Source: Rana temporaria
Taxonomy: Eukaryota; Chordata; Amphibia; Anura; Ranidae
Assembly: GCF_905171775.1 (NCBI RefSeq)
Contig: NC_053489.1
Span: forward strand, 149,505,142 to 149,569,141
Direction: 5' to 3'
Length of the DNA stretch: 64,000 nucleotides
Shown here: positions 10,747-23,000 of the stretch, piece by piece
Layout: the number at the start of each line of letters is the position of its first letter
Numbering within the stretch: the first letter of the stretch is position 1
Translations under genes and position numbers: made by a program
Notes under the pieces: model-generated
Database searches by the model: none
Seen by the model: the letters and a program-made list of their open reading frames with translations, nothing else
Told to the model about the DNA's origin: nothing

Positions 10747-13700
10747 ATGAGCGGCATCCGTGGCCGTGGCAGCAGGGGTAGGGGAGTTACTCCCAGTGCT
10801 GGATCGCTGCCAGCACGGGGTACCTCTCGTGCCCCTACTAGTGGTAGAGGATCGGGTGCAAGGGGAGTACGCCTGATCCGGGAGTTCTTCCCATCGGGCA
10901 GCCGCCCGATATTGCCATCTCAGGCTCAAGTAGTGGTGGACTACATGGGGCACAGCAGTGCCACTGAGTCGTCGGTCCCGACTCACAGTAGTACCACCAT
11001 TACACCGGTGCCTGTACTACCCCCCCCCAGCCCCCAAGAGTCCAGCATCTTACTGTTCGACAGCGACAGTGAGAGGGATCTCTTGGGGGAGGCCATGCAT
11101 CAGGCAGACCTCCAGCTCTGTCCTGATGGTCAGGACCTTTTTGAAGGGATGGATGAGGAGGATGGGATACCTGCTGGCAGTATCCCAGAGACATCCCTTC
11201 AAACTGGTGCTGCTGTTTTGGTGCAGGAAACAGCAGCACCTAGTCAGACCCAGGCGTGGGTGAGGGGACAGCGGAGCCAGGCTAGAGGCTCCATGTCACG
11301 TGGTTCCCTCAGACCAACACATCTCAGCCCTTGGTCTGACATCTCTGGGGGCGAAGAGGGTGACCCATCATGGTTGCCATCTGACGCGTCGGCTCACTAC
11401 GTCAGTGACGACGGGGAAGGTAGGCACCCTGGTGAAACGGTGCGCCAGGTCACCACCAGGGAGACCATCGTCAGGGTCTCCACTGGTGATGGCAGCAGGA
11501 GGTGTCAGGAGGAGGAGCAGCAGCAGCAGCAGCAGCAGCAGGCAGCTCCACCTGTGCGCACCGAGTCCCAGCAGGTGCAAGTAAGCGTCACCCCATCTGA
11601 CAGGAGGGCGGTGCTGAAGTCACCTGTCTGGAATTTCTTTACCCTGGTGGCAGACAACCCTACCGTGGCCATCTGCCGGATTTGTAAAGTGAGGGTGAAG
11701 AGAGGGAAGTGTTTGGCTCGGGTGGGTACCACAGCCCTGAACCAGCACCTGAGGATAAACCACTGGGCGTTGTATGACGAGATGAAGCGTGGTGGTGGTA
11801 GCAGCGCCACCACCACAAGTGAGCAGGGTACAGCAGCCCCTGCCACATCTTCATCTGTTTCCAGCAGGTCATGCCCCCCCGCTCCCTCTAGTAGAGGTAC
11901 TGGTACCGGCAGCCAGACCTCTACTTCCACAGCACCCTCCACGTCTGTGTCCCGCACTGCCGTCCGGCGCCAGGCGTCGATTTCAGACGCCTTTGACCGC
12001 ACCACTCCCTTCCCCCCTGGAGACCGACGTGTGCGTTCCCTCAATGGGCTCCTGGCAAGGGTTATTGCCCAACATCTGCTGCCCTTCAACATAGTTGACA
12101 GCAACCCCTTCAGGCAGATGTTGGAGCAGGCCCAACCCCAATGGCGTGTCCCCAGCTGCCATTTCTTTGCCAGGACTGGTGTCCCTGCCCTACACCAGCA
12201 CATTGTGCAGAATGTAACCCTGTCGCTGGATCACGCTGTCAGCGACAGGGTTCATCTGACAATGGATGGCTGGACCAGCAGGCATGGGCAGGGACGCTAC
12301 ATCAGCTTCACGGCCCATTGGGTTTCCCTCCGAGGCGTCGGTGAGGGATCGTCGGCAACCGATCTTGTGGTGCCGCCCCGGGGTGTCCAGGGGAGAACTG
12401 CTGGTCTCCCTCAAGCCACTGTCTCCGCAGCTGCTGAGCCTCCCAGCAAGCGCCCCCGTAGCTACTCAAGTGTGGGGCACGTGCGCTGTCAGGCCGTGCT
12501 CCAGCTTGTTAGTTTAGGGGACCGGAGACACACTGGAGAAGAAGTGCTGAAAGCACTTCAAGCTCAGGTCCAGAAGTGGCTGACACCCCGAAGGCTCCAG
12601 CCAGGTATGGTTGTCTGCGATAACGGCAGCAACCTACTCGCCGCCCTCCATGCTGGCAGTCTGACGCACGTGCCCTGTCTGGCACATGTCCTCAACCTGG
12701 TGGTGCAGAAGTTCCTGCGCACTTATCCAGGGTTGAGTGACATTGTGGCAAAGGCGCGTAGGATTGCCAGCCACTTCAGGCGCTCCCCAACCGCTACCGC
12801 GTCCCTGTCCAAATTGCAGCGGAAGTACAATCTGCCCCTTCACAGGCTGATTGTGGACAGTGTGACGCGGTGGAACTCCACCCTCCACATGCTGAAGAGG
12901 TTGTGGGAGCAGCAAAGGGCGGTGAGGGAGTACCTGATGGAACTAGGCACTGAGAGGGCTTCACCACAACTCCCTTTCATCGCCTGTGCGCAGTGGGGGC
13001 AGATAAACCAGGTCTGCCAAGTGTTGTCCTCCTTCGAGCAGGCGACCAAGATGGTCAGCAGTGAGCAAATTGGCCTCAATAGCGTGCTGCCAATACTGTT
13101 CATGCTGGAGAGGACACTAGATCGCCTGCTCGAGGCTGGGGAGAGTGCCTTGGTGGAGCAGGAGGAGTCAGCAATGCTCCACCGAGACCAGGGCCAGGAC
13201 GAGGAGGAGGAGGAGGAGGAGGATGATGATGAAGAGGAGGAGGAGGTGGTTGCTGGTGTCGTCCCGGAGTCAGGGCCTGGTCAGGAGGGAGAGCCGGTGT
13301 TGGGGGCACCGATAGTCCGGGGGTTGGGCATGTCTGAGTTTGACCAGCAGCGCCTCAGGGATGAAGAGTCGCACCTCATTCACCTGGCCAGCATTGAGGA
13401 GTCACAGCGGGCTGTGCTCTTCCCCATGGCTGCCCACATGCTGAGATGCCTCAGGAGGGACCCCCGGGTTAAGACCATCAAGACGAGGGATGATTTCTGG
13501 ATGGCCACCCTTTTGGATCCCAGGTGCAAGGGGAAACTGGAGCAGTTCATCCCAGCCAGCCGGAGGCAGCACCGGATGGAGGAACTGCAGGCAGCCATTG
13601 TCAGACGGTTGGAGCAGGCAACTCCCCGGCCTCCAGTTGTCCCCCCTCATCTCACCCAGCAGGTGGCTGCACCCAGCTGCAGCCAAGCAGGGGACCTAAT

Positions 13701-14091
13701 GGAAGAGATGAGGATGTTCTTCCAAACCGAGCGACCCAGTACCACCACCAGCAGCAGCAGCAGCAGTCACCACCAGCGGCTGGCCCACATGGTGGCAGAC
13801 TACATGGCGTCCGTCGGTGCTTCTGACAGTATGAGCACCGACGACCCCATGGAGTACTGGGTTGCCAGATTGGACACCTGCCGCGAGCTCGCTCAGTATG
13901 CGCTGGAGTTATTGTCTTGCCCCCCCTCCAGCGTACTATCTGAGCGGACATTCAGCGCGGCAGGTGGGGTGGTCACGGACAAGAGGACCCGTCTGTCCAC
14001 AGACTCCGTGGACAGACTCACATTCATAAAGATGAATGAGTCCTGGATCGGCGGTGACTTTCTGGCACCCGTCGTCGGTTCAGGGCGCTGA
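10747..14091 (+). CDS. hAT transposase, BED-finger type, intact (1,114 aa)
   Basis: Cut-and-paste transposase of the hAT superfamily, acting on the element's own ends in the nucleus. An uninterrupted single-exon frame starts at ATG 10747 and ends at TGA 14089-14091. The N-terminus is Gly/Arg/Ser-rich. A Gln run lies near residues 257-265. The BED zinc finger spans about 290-340 with ligands C310, C313, H334 and H339. The RNase-H-like core includes D507 in 'TMDGWTS', D625 in 'VVCDNGSN', and 'TRWNSTLHML' near 708. An acidic Glu/Asp run lies near 818-833. The C-terminal dimerisation region has 'SERTFSAAGG' and 'KRTRLSTDSVDRL' (about 1060-1090). No stops or frameshifts, so it may be recently active. 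It is clearly homologous to the broken copy around it but distinct. The third catalytic residue (Glu) could not be placed by eye. Confidence 0.95.
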   Translation: MSGIRGRGSRGRGVTPSAGSLPARGTSRAPTSGRGSGARGVRLIREFFPSGSRPILPSQAQVVVDYMGHSSATESSVPTHSSTTITPVPVLPPPSPQESSILLFDSDSERDLLGEAMHQADLQLCPDGQDLFEGMDEEDGIPAGSIPETSLQTGAAVLVQETAAPSQTQAWVRGQRSQARGSMSRGSLRPTHLSPWSDISGGEEGDPSWLPSDASAHYVSDDGEGRHPGETVRQVTTRETIVRVSTGDGSRRCQEEEQQQQQQQQAAPPVRTESQQVQVSVTPSDRRAVLKSPVWNFFTLVADNPTVAICRICKVRVKRGKCLARVGTTALNQHLRINHWALYDEMKRGGGSSATTTSEQGTAAPATSSSVSSRSCPPAPSSRGTGTGSQTSTSTAPSTSVSRTAVRRQASISDAFDRTTPFPPGDRRVRSLNGLLARVIAQHLLPFNIVDSNPFRQMLEQAQPQWRVPSCHFFARTGVPALHQHIVQNVTLSLDHAVSDRVHLTMDGWTSRHGQGRYISFTAHWVSLRGVGEGSSATDLVVPPRGVQGRTAGLPQATVSAAAEPPSKRPRSYSSVGHVRCQAVLQLVSLGDRRHTGEEVLKALQAQVQKWLTPRRLQPGMVVCDNGSNLLAALHAGSLTHVPCLAHVLNLVVQKFLRTYPGLSDIVAKARRIASHFRRSPTATASLSKLQRKYNLPLHRLIVDSVTRWNSTLHMLKRLWEQQRAVREYLMELGTERASPQLPFIACAQWGQINQVCQVLSSFEQATKMVSSEQIGLNSVLPILFMLERTLDRLLEAGESALVEQEESAMLHRDQGQDEEEEEEEDDDEEEEEVVAGVVPESGPGQEGEPVLGAPIVRGLGMSEFDQQRLRDEESHLIHLASIEESQRAVLFPMAAHMLRCLRRDPRVKTIKTRDDFWMATLLDPRCKGKLEQFIPASRRQHRMEELQAAIVRRLEQATPRPPVVPPHLTQQVAAPSCSQAGDLMEEMRMFFQTERPSTTTSSSSSSHHQRLAHMVADYMASVGASDSMSTDDPMEYWVARLDTCRELAQYALELLSCPPSSVLSERTFSAAGGVVTDKRTRLSTDSVDRLTFIKMNESWIGGDFLAPVVGSGR

Positions 14092-14140
14092 AGGGTCCCT
14101 TGCCATGCATTCCCTGATGAAGCCCCGGACCTGATGTATT

Positions 14141-14790
14141 TACAGTGCTGAATATAACTATTTCAACATCAGAGAAAATCAATGTTAATATTTGGTACAG
14201 TAGGCTTTCTTTGCAATTACAGCGGTCAAACATTTCTTGTAGTTTTACACCAGCTTTGCACACACTGGAGGAGGGATTTTGGCCCACTCCTCCACACAGA
14301 TCTTCTCTACATCAGTCATGTTTCTGGGCTATCGCTGAGAAACACGGAGTTTGAGCTCCCTCCAAAGATTCTCTATTGGGTTTAGGTCTGGAGACTGGCT
14401 AGGCCACGCCAGAACCTTGATATGCTCCTTACAGAGCCAATCCTTGGTTATCCTGGCTGTGTGCTTTGGGTCATTCTCATGTTGGAAGACCCAGCCTCGA
14501 CCCATCTTCAAAGCTCTAACTCAGGGAAGGAGGTTGTTGCCCAAAATCTTGCAATACATGGCCCCGGTCATCCTCTCCTTAATACAGTGCAGTCACCCTG
14601 TCCCATGTGCAGAAAAACACCACCAAAGCATGATGCTACCACCCCCATGCTTCACATTAGGGATGGCGTTCTTGGCATGGTACTCATCATTATTCTTCCT
14701 CCGAACACGGTTAGTGAAATTATGATCAAAAAATTATATTATAGTCTCATCTGACCACATGATTTTCTCCCATGACTCCTTTGGATCAGT
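14141..14790 (-). pseudogene. Tc1-like transposase fragment
   Basis: On the minus strand it reads 'MWSDET', 'VKHGGGSIMLWWCFSA', 'FQHENDPKHTA' and 'SQSPDLNPIENLWRELK', the D and E regions of Tc1-type transposases, with several frame breaks. A 'tacagtgc' tip lies at 14141. The other end is missing: sequence passes straight into the tandem array. It lies in the 3' region of the hAT transposase gene. Confidence 0.85.
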
Positions 14791-17700
14791 CAAGACAATT
14801 ATGTCAGCAGTTATTTCACACCCTATATACTCTTATTAAGACTGCTGTACATCATGGCAACTCCTGCCCATGTGATATGACTCTGTATCAACTACTACTG
14901 TTAATACTACTACTGCTGCTGCTTCAGCTGCTGCTGCCGCCCAGTCAATACACCTATGTCAGCAGTTGTTTAACACTCTATATACTCTTATTCCTACTGC
15001 TGTTCATCATGGCACCTCCTGCCCATGTGATATGACTCTGTATCAACTACTACTGTTAATACTACTACTGCTGCTTCTGCTGCTGCTGCTGCCGCCCAGT
15101 CAATACACCTATGTCAGCAGTTATTTCACACTCTATATACTCTTATTAAGACTGCTGTACATCATGGCAACTCCTGCCCATGTGATATGACTCTGTATCA
15201 ACTACTACTGTTAATACTACTACTGCTGCTTCAGCTGCTGCTGCCGCCCAGTCAATACACCTATGTCAGCAGTTGTTTAACACTCTATATACTCTTATTC
15301 CTACTGCTGTTCATCATGGCACCTCCTGCCCATGTGATATGACTCTGTATCAACTACTACTGTTAATACTACTACTACTGCTGCTTCTGCTGCTGCTGCT
15401 GCTGCCGCCCAGTCAATACACCTATGTCAGCAGTTATTTCACACTCTATATACTCTTATTAAGACTGCTGTACATCATGGCAACTCCTGCCCATGTGATA
15501 TGACTCTGTATCAACTACTACTGTTAATACTACTACTGCTGCTTCAGCTGCTGCTGCCGCCCAGTCAATACACCTATGTCAGCAGTTGTTTAACACTCTA
15601 TATACTCTTATTCCTACTGCTGTTCATCATGGCACCTCCTGCCCATGTGATATGACTCTGTATCAACTACTACTGTTAATACTACTACTACTGCTGCTTC
15701 TGCTGCTGCTGCTGCTGCCGCCCAGTCAATACACCTATGTCAGCAGTTATTTCACACTCTATATACTCTTATTAAGACTGCTGTACATCATGGCAACTCC
15801 TGCCCATGTGATATGACTCTGTATCAACTACTACTGTTAATACTACTACTGCTGCTTCTGCTGCTGCTGCCGCCCAGTCAATACACCTATGTGAGCAGTT
15901 ATTTCACACTCTATATACTCTTATTAAGACTGCTGTACATCATGGCAACTCCTGCCCATGTGATATGACTCTGTATCAACTACTACTGTTAATACTACTA
16001 CTGCTGCTTCAGCTGCTGCTGCCGCCCAGTCAATACACCTATGTCAGCAGTTGTTTAACACTCTATATACTCTTATTCCTACTGCTGTTCATCATGGCAC
16101 CTCCTGCCCATGTGATATGACTCTGTATCAACTACTACTGTTAATACTACTACTGCTGCTTCTGCTGCTGCTGCTGCCGCCCAGTCAATACACCTATGTC
16201 AGCAGTTATTTCACACTCTATATACTCTTATTAAGACTGCTGTACATCATGGCAACTCCTGCCCATGTGATATGACTCTGTATCAACTACTACTGTTAAT
16301 ACTACTACTGCTGCTTCAGCTGCTGCTGCCGCCCAGTCAATACACCTATGTCAGCAGTTGTTTAACACTCTATATACTCTTATTCCTACTGCTGTTCATC
16401 ATGGCACCTCCTGCCCATGTGATATGACTCTGTATCAACTACTACTGTTAATACTACTACTGCTGCTTCTGCTGCTGCTGCTGCCGCCGCCCAGTCAATA
16501 CACCTATGTCAGCAGTTATTTCACACTCTATATACTCTTATTAAGACTGCTGTACATCATGGCAACTCCTGCCCATGTGATATGACTCTGTATCAACTAC
16601 TACTGTTAATACTACTACTGCTGCTTCAGCTGCTGCTGCCGCCCAGTCAATACACCTATGTCAGCAGTTGTTTAACACTCTATATACTCTTATTCCTACT
16701 GCTGTTCATCATGGCACCTCCTGCCCATGTGATATGACTCTGTATCAACTACTACTGTTAATACTACTACTACTGCTGCTTCTGCTGCTGCTGCTGCCGC
16801 CCAGTCAATACACCTATGTCAGCAGTTATTTCACACTCTATATACTCTTATTAAGACTGCTGTACATCATGGCAACTCCTGCCCATGTGATATGACTCTT
16901 TATCAACTACTACTGTTAATACTACTACTGCTGCCGCCCAGTCAATACACCTATGTCAGCAGTTATTTCACACTCTATATACTCTTATTAAGACTGCTGT
17001 TCATCATGGCACCTCCTGCCCATGTGATATGACTCTGTATCAACTACTACTGTTAATACTACTACTACTGCTGCTTCTGCTGCTGCTTCTGCCGCCCAGT
17101 CAATACACCTATGTCAGCAGTTATTTGACACTCTATATACTCCTATTCCTACTGCTGTTCATCATGGCACCTCCTGCCCATGTGATATGACTCTGTATCA
17201 ACTACTACTGTTAATACTACTACTGCTGCTTCTGCTGCTGCTGCCCAGTCAAGACACCTATGTCAGCAGTTATTTGACACTCTATATACTCCTATTCCTA
17301 CTGCTGTTCATGATGGCACCTCCTGCCCATGTGATATGACTCTGTATCAACTACTACTGTTAATACTACTGCTGCTTCTGCTGCTGCTGCCCAGTCAAGA
17401 CACCTATGTCAGCAGTTATTTGACACTCTATATACTCCTATTCCTACTGCTGTTCATGATGGCACCTCCTGCCCATGTGATATGACTCTGTATCAACTAC
17501 TACTGTTAATACTACTGCTGCTGCTTCTGCTGCTGCTGCTGCCCAGTCAAGACACCTATGTCAGCAGTTATTTGACACTCTATATACTCCTATTCCTACT
17601 GCTGTTCATGATGGCACCTCCTGCCCATGTGATATGACTCTGTATCAACTACTACTGTTAATACTACTGCTGCTGCTTCTGCTGCTGCTGCTGCCCAGTC

Positions 17701-18137
17701 AAGACACCTATGTCAGCAGTTATTTGACACTCTATATACTCCTATTCCTACTGCTGTTCATCATGGCACCTCCTGCCCATGTGATATGACTCTGTATCAA
17801 CTACTACTGTTAATACTACTGCTGCTTCTGCTGCTGCTGCCCAGTCAAGACACCTATGTCAGCAGTTATTTGACACTCTATATACTCCTATTCCTACTGC
17901 TGTTCATCATGGCACCTCCTGCCCATGTGATATGACTCTGTATCAACTACTACTGTTAATACTACTACTGCTGCTTCTGCTGCCCAGTCAAGACACCTAT
18001 GTCAGCAGTTATTTCACACCCTATATACTCTTATTAAGACTGCTGTTCATCATGGCACCTCTTGCCCGAGTGATTTGACACTGTATTGTCAATGTCTACT
18101 ACTACTATTACAGCTCAGTCAAGACACCTGTGTCCCA
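14787..18137. repeat. tandem array, about 21 units of 145-158 bp with two alternating variants
   Basis: Each unit contains 'tgtcagcagtt', 'ctctatatactc', 'catgtgatatgactct', 'caactactactgttaatact', a variable (CTG)n-like tract and 'gcccagtcaa'. From about 14800 to 16900 most units alternate between type A ('ttatttcacac...ttaagactgctg') and type B ('ttgtttaacac...ttcctactgctg'), giving a ~310-bp higher-order unit. From about 17100 a third type with 'cagtcaagacacc' and 'ttatttgacac' takes over. Small open frames repeated here are by-products. Confidence 0.95.
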
Positions 18138-19940
18138 ATTTGTTGGTACACTATTGACTACTATGACCACTACTGATGCTGTAAAGTATTCCCCAAGTGT
18201 TTTTATGCTATGTATTACTATTACCACTACTGCTTGTAAATCATGCCTGTGTGATACTTAGTGGGAATGCTTTAATAAGCATTCCTAGTATGGATACCCG
18301 TAAATGTATTAATCTTAATTAGTGTGAATGCTTTAATAAACATTTCCAGTATTGATATCCGTAAATTTAGTAATCTTATTATTCCTTACGTTTTTTGGTT
18401 CTGCGTAACTTCGGCATACTTTCAGCTATTGAGACCATTCAACTGTAAAAATGTTCGTCTCGTTCAGCTAATGATGGGACTTCTTCAAGTTTTTTTCTAC
18501 TTTTTACACTTTTATAAATTTTAAGCTTTTAGACCCTTTTTTTAAACATTGAAGTCAATGAGAACATCCTTTTCCCCTTTGAATTCACATGCCATGCCAA
18601 AAGTTTCAGCTACTTCATACTTTCACTTACAGACACTGAAAAAACTTTAAAGCGGTCACAAAATATTTAGCTATCCGGCTATGACTTTTCAGATCGTTAT
18701 CGTTTACAATTTTTTGGTGAAAACGCAATTTACGTTTTGCGAATTTTTCACAAAAATGCAATAGGTTATAATGTAATCCTATGGAGGGGATTTAGAGTCT
18801 GTCATGTGACCTTAACATTGGAGATCTTTGTAATTAAAAATATCTTTACAAAAAGGGGAAACAAATTGGTCTCACGCCCACAAGATCTACTTTTCATACA
18901 CAATTTTTATATCAAAACGCAGCTATGCTTGTCTGGTTTATGGCAATGTGACCAATTCTGCGATACGTATTTTAGTTTTAATTATTGGAGCAACAGCCAG
19001 AAATTATGTCTCATAGACTCTCATGTGAAATTATCTAAAAAATGTTGCTGCAGAACTCACAAAGACGCTCTTTTCTAAATCGCAGACATGGCCACATTTT
19101 TAAGTTTATCTACATAAATTTCATATCGATGCGTTTACAAGGGCCGTGTATTTCAAACGGTGTAGTCGTTGTATCAATTGCATGTACGTTTGAGGATTTA
19201 TTAAGCTTTGTTTGGAGGCTTAAATCATGTATTAGATCTGTGAATTAAAAGCGTTTGTAATGTTATTTCTTTCCATAAATAACTTTCCTGACCTCAGTGC
19301 AATATTCCTCCTCACTGACCTGGGGGGGAGGGGAAACCTATTGAGGGGGGAGGGGCGACCAGGAAGTCAGCATACTCTATACTTTGCAGATAGAGAAAGA
19401 AGCTGTGTGTCCTAAAGATAGTGTAGTGGTTATGGTGAATGTCTTTGGCAAGGGGCTCACCAATTAAGCTATTCAGCATTCCCACTCGCATTTTCCTCAG
19501 GAAATGCATTGTCTAGTTATATTATATTTTAATACTCCTGCTGCTGCCTCCATGCTGAGTAAAGCTTCATGACCTTTCTGGCACAGCGGATCCACCAACA
19601 GCCTCCGCTACAAGCTACCAGACCGGACTACCAGACCGGATCTAAACAGCAAGTGTAACTATAACAATGAACCTTATGTTAAACCCTGTTTTGCGGCATT
19701 TATACTGCAACCATTGGGCTGACTGCAAGAGCTCATCTGCATTCTCTCTCTTTCTTGCTCTCCCTCTCTCTCTCTTTGTATATATATATATATATTGTTG
19801 CTTTTGTTATGTTCATTTTTCAACAGTTTATTTTGTGTTCGTCGTGTCTGTGTCGTGTGCTTTAGTTTGTCCTAGGTTAATGTTAAATAAAATAATAGTA
19901 TAAAATGTTTTTGCTTATTATGAAGTTAAATGTGTTGATG
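18138..19940. other. hAT interior between array and second gene
   Basis: A degenerate continuation of the array is followed by a short direct repeat: a unit with 'gtgaatgctttaataa' near 18264-18300 and again near 18320-18355. Then comes AT-rich sequence without a gene. 19310-19360 is G-rich. A possible poly(A) signal 'aaataaaataa' lies near 19885. No coding feature is supported. Confidence 0.5.
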
Positions 19941-20046
19941 TTGATTTGTTTGATGTGAAGTTAGATGTGTTGAAAAACCTACAACTCTATCTCAAAAAGA
20001 AATGAAACATTTCCAAAAAATAAGTTTTTTTAATACAAAAATAAAT

Positions 20047-23000
20047 TTAAATATAGCTCTCAATCCGTTTCTGAATGCGGTGCATTTCCGCAATCTGACC
20101 CGATAGCTGCTGCTCTAGCAGAGCATTTTGTTGGGTGAGTTAGCTCATCTTCCGCTGGTTCTGAAGGATCTTCTGGTGCGTCTTTTCGATGAGTCTATTT
20201 TGCCTCCTCATATCTCTTGATGCTTTTAGGATATAATAAAAAAACATTTGGATTTCAAATAACGTTACCAAATAAATAAATATTTTTTTTTGCTTATTAA
20301 TCAATCATTATCATGTGTATACACTTGTTATGTGTCTAACACATCCCGGGAGTGCAGAATTATTAGGCAAATGAGTATTTGGACCACATCATCCTCTTTA
20401 TGCATGTTGTCTTACTCCAAGCTGTATAGGCTCGAAAGCCTACTACAGATTAGGCATATTAGGTAATGTACATCTCTGTAATGAGAAGGTGTGTGGTCTA
20501 ATGACATCAACACTCTATATCAGGTGTGCATAATTATTAGTCAATTTCCTTTTCTTTGGCAAAATTGGCCAAAAGAAGGATTTGACAGACTCTGAAAAGT
20601 CCAAAATAGAGAGATATCTAGCAGAGGGATGCAGCACTCTTAAAGTTGCAAAGCTTCTGAAGCGTGATCATCAAACAAAAGAAGCGTGTGGAAAAACAAA
20701 GGTGCAAAATAACTGCCCATGAACTGAGAAAAGTTAAGCGTGCAGCTGCCAAGATGCCACTTGCCACAAGATTGGCCATATTTCAGAGCTGCAACATCAC
20801 TGGGGTGCCCAAAAGCACAAGGTGTGCAATACCCAGAGACATGGCCAAGGTAAGAAAGGCTGAAAGACGATGACCACTGAACAAGACACACAAGCTGCAA
20901 CGTCAAGACTGTGCCAATAAATATCTCAAGAAAGATTTTTCTAAGGTTTTATGGACTGCTGAAATGAGAGTGAGTCTTGATGGGCCAGATGGAAGAGCCC
21001 GTGGCTGGATTGGTAAAGGGCAGGGAGCTCCAGTCCAACTCAGACGCCAGCAAGGTGGTGGTGGAGTACTGGTTTGGGCTGGTATCATCAAAGATGAGCT
21101 TGTGGGGCCTTTTCGGATTGAGGATGGAGTCAAGCTCAACTCCCAGTCCTACTGCCAGATTATGGAAGAGACCTTCTTCAAGCAGTGGTACAGGAAAAAG
21201 TCACCATCCTTCAAGAAAAACATGATTTTCATGCAGGACAATGCTCCATCACACGTGTCAAAGTACTCCACAGCGTGGCTGGCAAGAAAGGGTATTAAAT
21301 AAAAAAAAGTAATGACATGGCCTCCTTGTTCACCTGATCTGAACCCCATTGAGAACCTGTGGTCCATCATCAAATGTGGGATTTACAAGGAGGGAAAACA
21401 GTACACCTCTCTGAACAGTGTCTGGGAGGCTGTGGTTGCTGCTGCACGCAATGTTGATGGTGAACAGATCAAAACACTGACAGAATCCATGGATGTCAGG
21501 CTTTTGAGTGTCCTTGCAAAGAAAGGTGGCTATATTGGTCACTGATTTGTTTTTGTTTTGTTTTTAAATGTCAGAAATGTGTATTTGTGAATGTTGAGAT
21601 GTTATATTGGTTTCACTGTTAAAAATAAATCATTGAAATGGCTATCTATTTATTTTTTGGTTAAGTTGCCTAATAATTCTGCACAGTAATAGTAGTCACC
21701 TGCACACACAGATATCCCCCGAAAATAACTAACACTAAAAACAAACTAAAAACTACTTCCAAAAAAATTCAGCTTTGATATTAATGAGTTTTTGGGGTTC
21801 ATTGAGAACATGGTTGTTGTTCAATAATAAAATGAATGCTCAAAAAATACAACTTGCCTAATAATTATGCACTACCTGTATACTTCTAGCATCAATACCA
21901 TATTATGGTTCTACAATCTGACAGGTGCGCTTTATATGTTGTCCATTTTTATATCTACATTTTGTTGTTGAAATGTTATTAATCATTGTGCACATATTTA
22001 CCTTCCTGAATGAGGCTCACAGGACCGCTCTCTTCCTCCTGCTCTTCTGCTTGAGAAGTTGGGGTGGTGGGGGGGGGAAGCTCCTCAGCTTGCTCCTCAA
22101 CAGGAGCTGGGGTTGGGGAGTGGGAGGGCCCTGGCTGCTCCTCCTCATGCATCTCCTCCTCTGCCGCATCCTCCTCTGCCGCATCCTCCTCCTCCTCCTC
22201 ATCGGCCTGGCGCCTTCTGCGCTTGGCGCGGACAACTGGCATTGGAGCTCCTATAATAACACAATGTTCATATATTATAAAAATGTTTTCTAATGACGTA
22301 TGCAAATTCTGTGTACTCTGCTGTATTGTATATGAATACAAATTGATTTATATAGACAGTTAACCAATGGGACAATGTTATATTAAAGGGTCTTGTGGGC
22401 ACTACAGGGGACTGAGCGTGAGCTGGGATGCAACCATGTTAAAATGAGCTGTTTTTGTCTACTTTGTTTTGTTCAGACCATCTCATGTTAAAAAAAGGGC
22501 CTGATGGAGCACACGGGATTACTATAACAACCCCACTCCTAACACAGGAATTTAGTGGTAATCTATATATATAAAACTCAACGTGTGTGTTTGTGCATAA
22601 ATGTATGTATGTATGTATGTATGTATGTATGTTCCAGCATCACGTACAAACGGCTAAAGATATTTATATGAAACTTGGCACACAGGTTACTTATATGTCA
22701 GCCACAAACATAGGATAGGTGGTTTAAACCTTACCCACCCCCACTTGCCATGGTCGGGGTTTTTCTTTAAAGTCCCATGCAAAGCAATGGGAAAATTATG
22801 TTCCCACATAACTTCTGTGTTCCTGTCTGCTGTCCCATGTCTTTTTTCAACAGTACTATGAATACCTTGGCTGGTGGTGATATATGTTAGCACAACATGG
22901 CATCTTGGTTAACAACATCTGACCTTACATGAATTACATATGACCTTACATAACTGTCACCAAAGGAGCTGCGGTGGCTCCACGCGATTGCCACTGCACT

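Noticed and set aside
11505..12203. 232-codon minus-strand frame within the transposase gene
   Set aside because: Antisense shadow of the intact hAT gene. No domain, and GC-rich coding DNA explains its openness.
14966..16895. Seven near-identical 74-76-codon frames beginning MFNTLYTL
   Set aside because: They repeat with the tandem array unit and vary only in the (CTG)n-like tract. Likely by-products, not a gene family.
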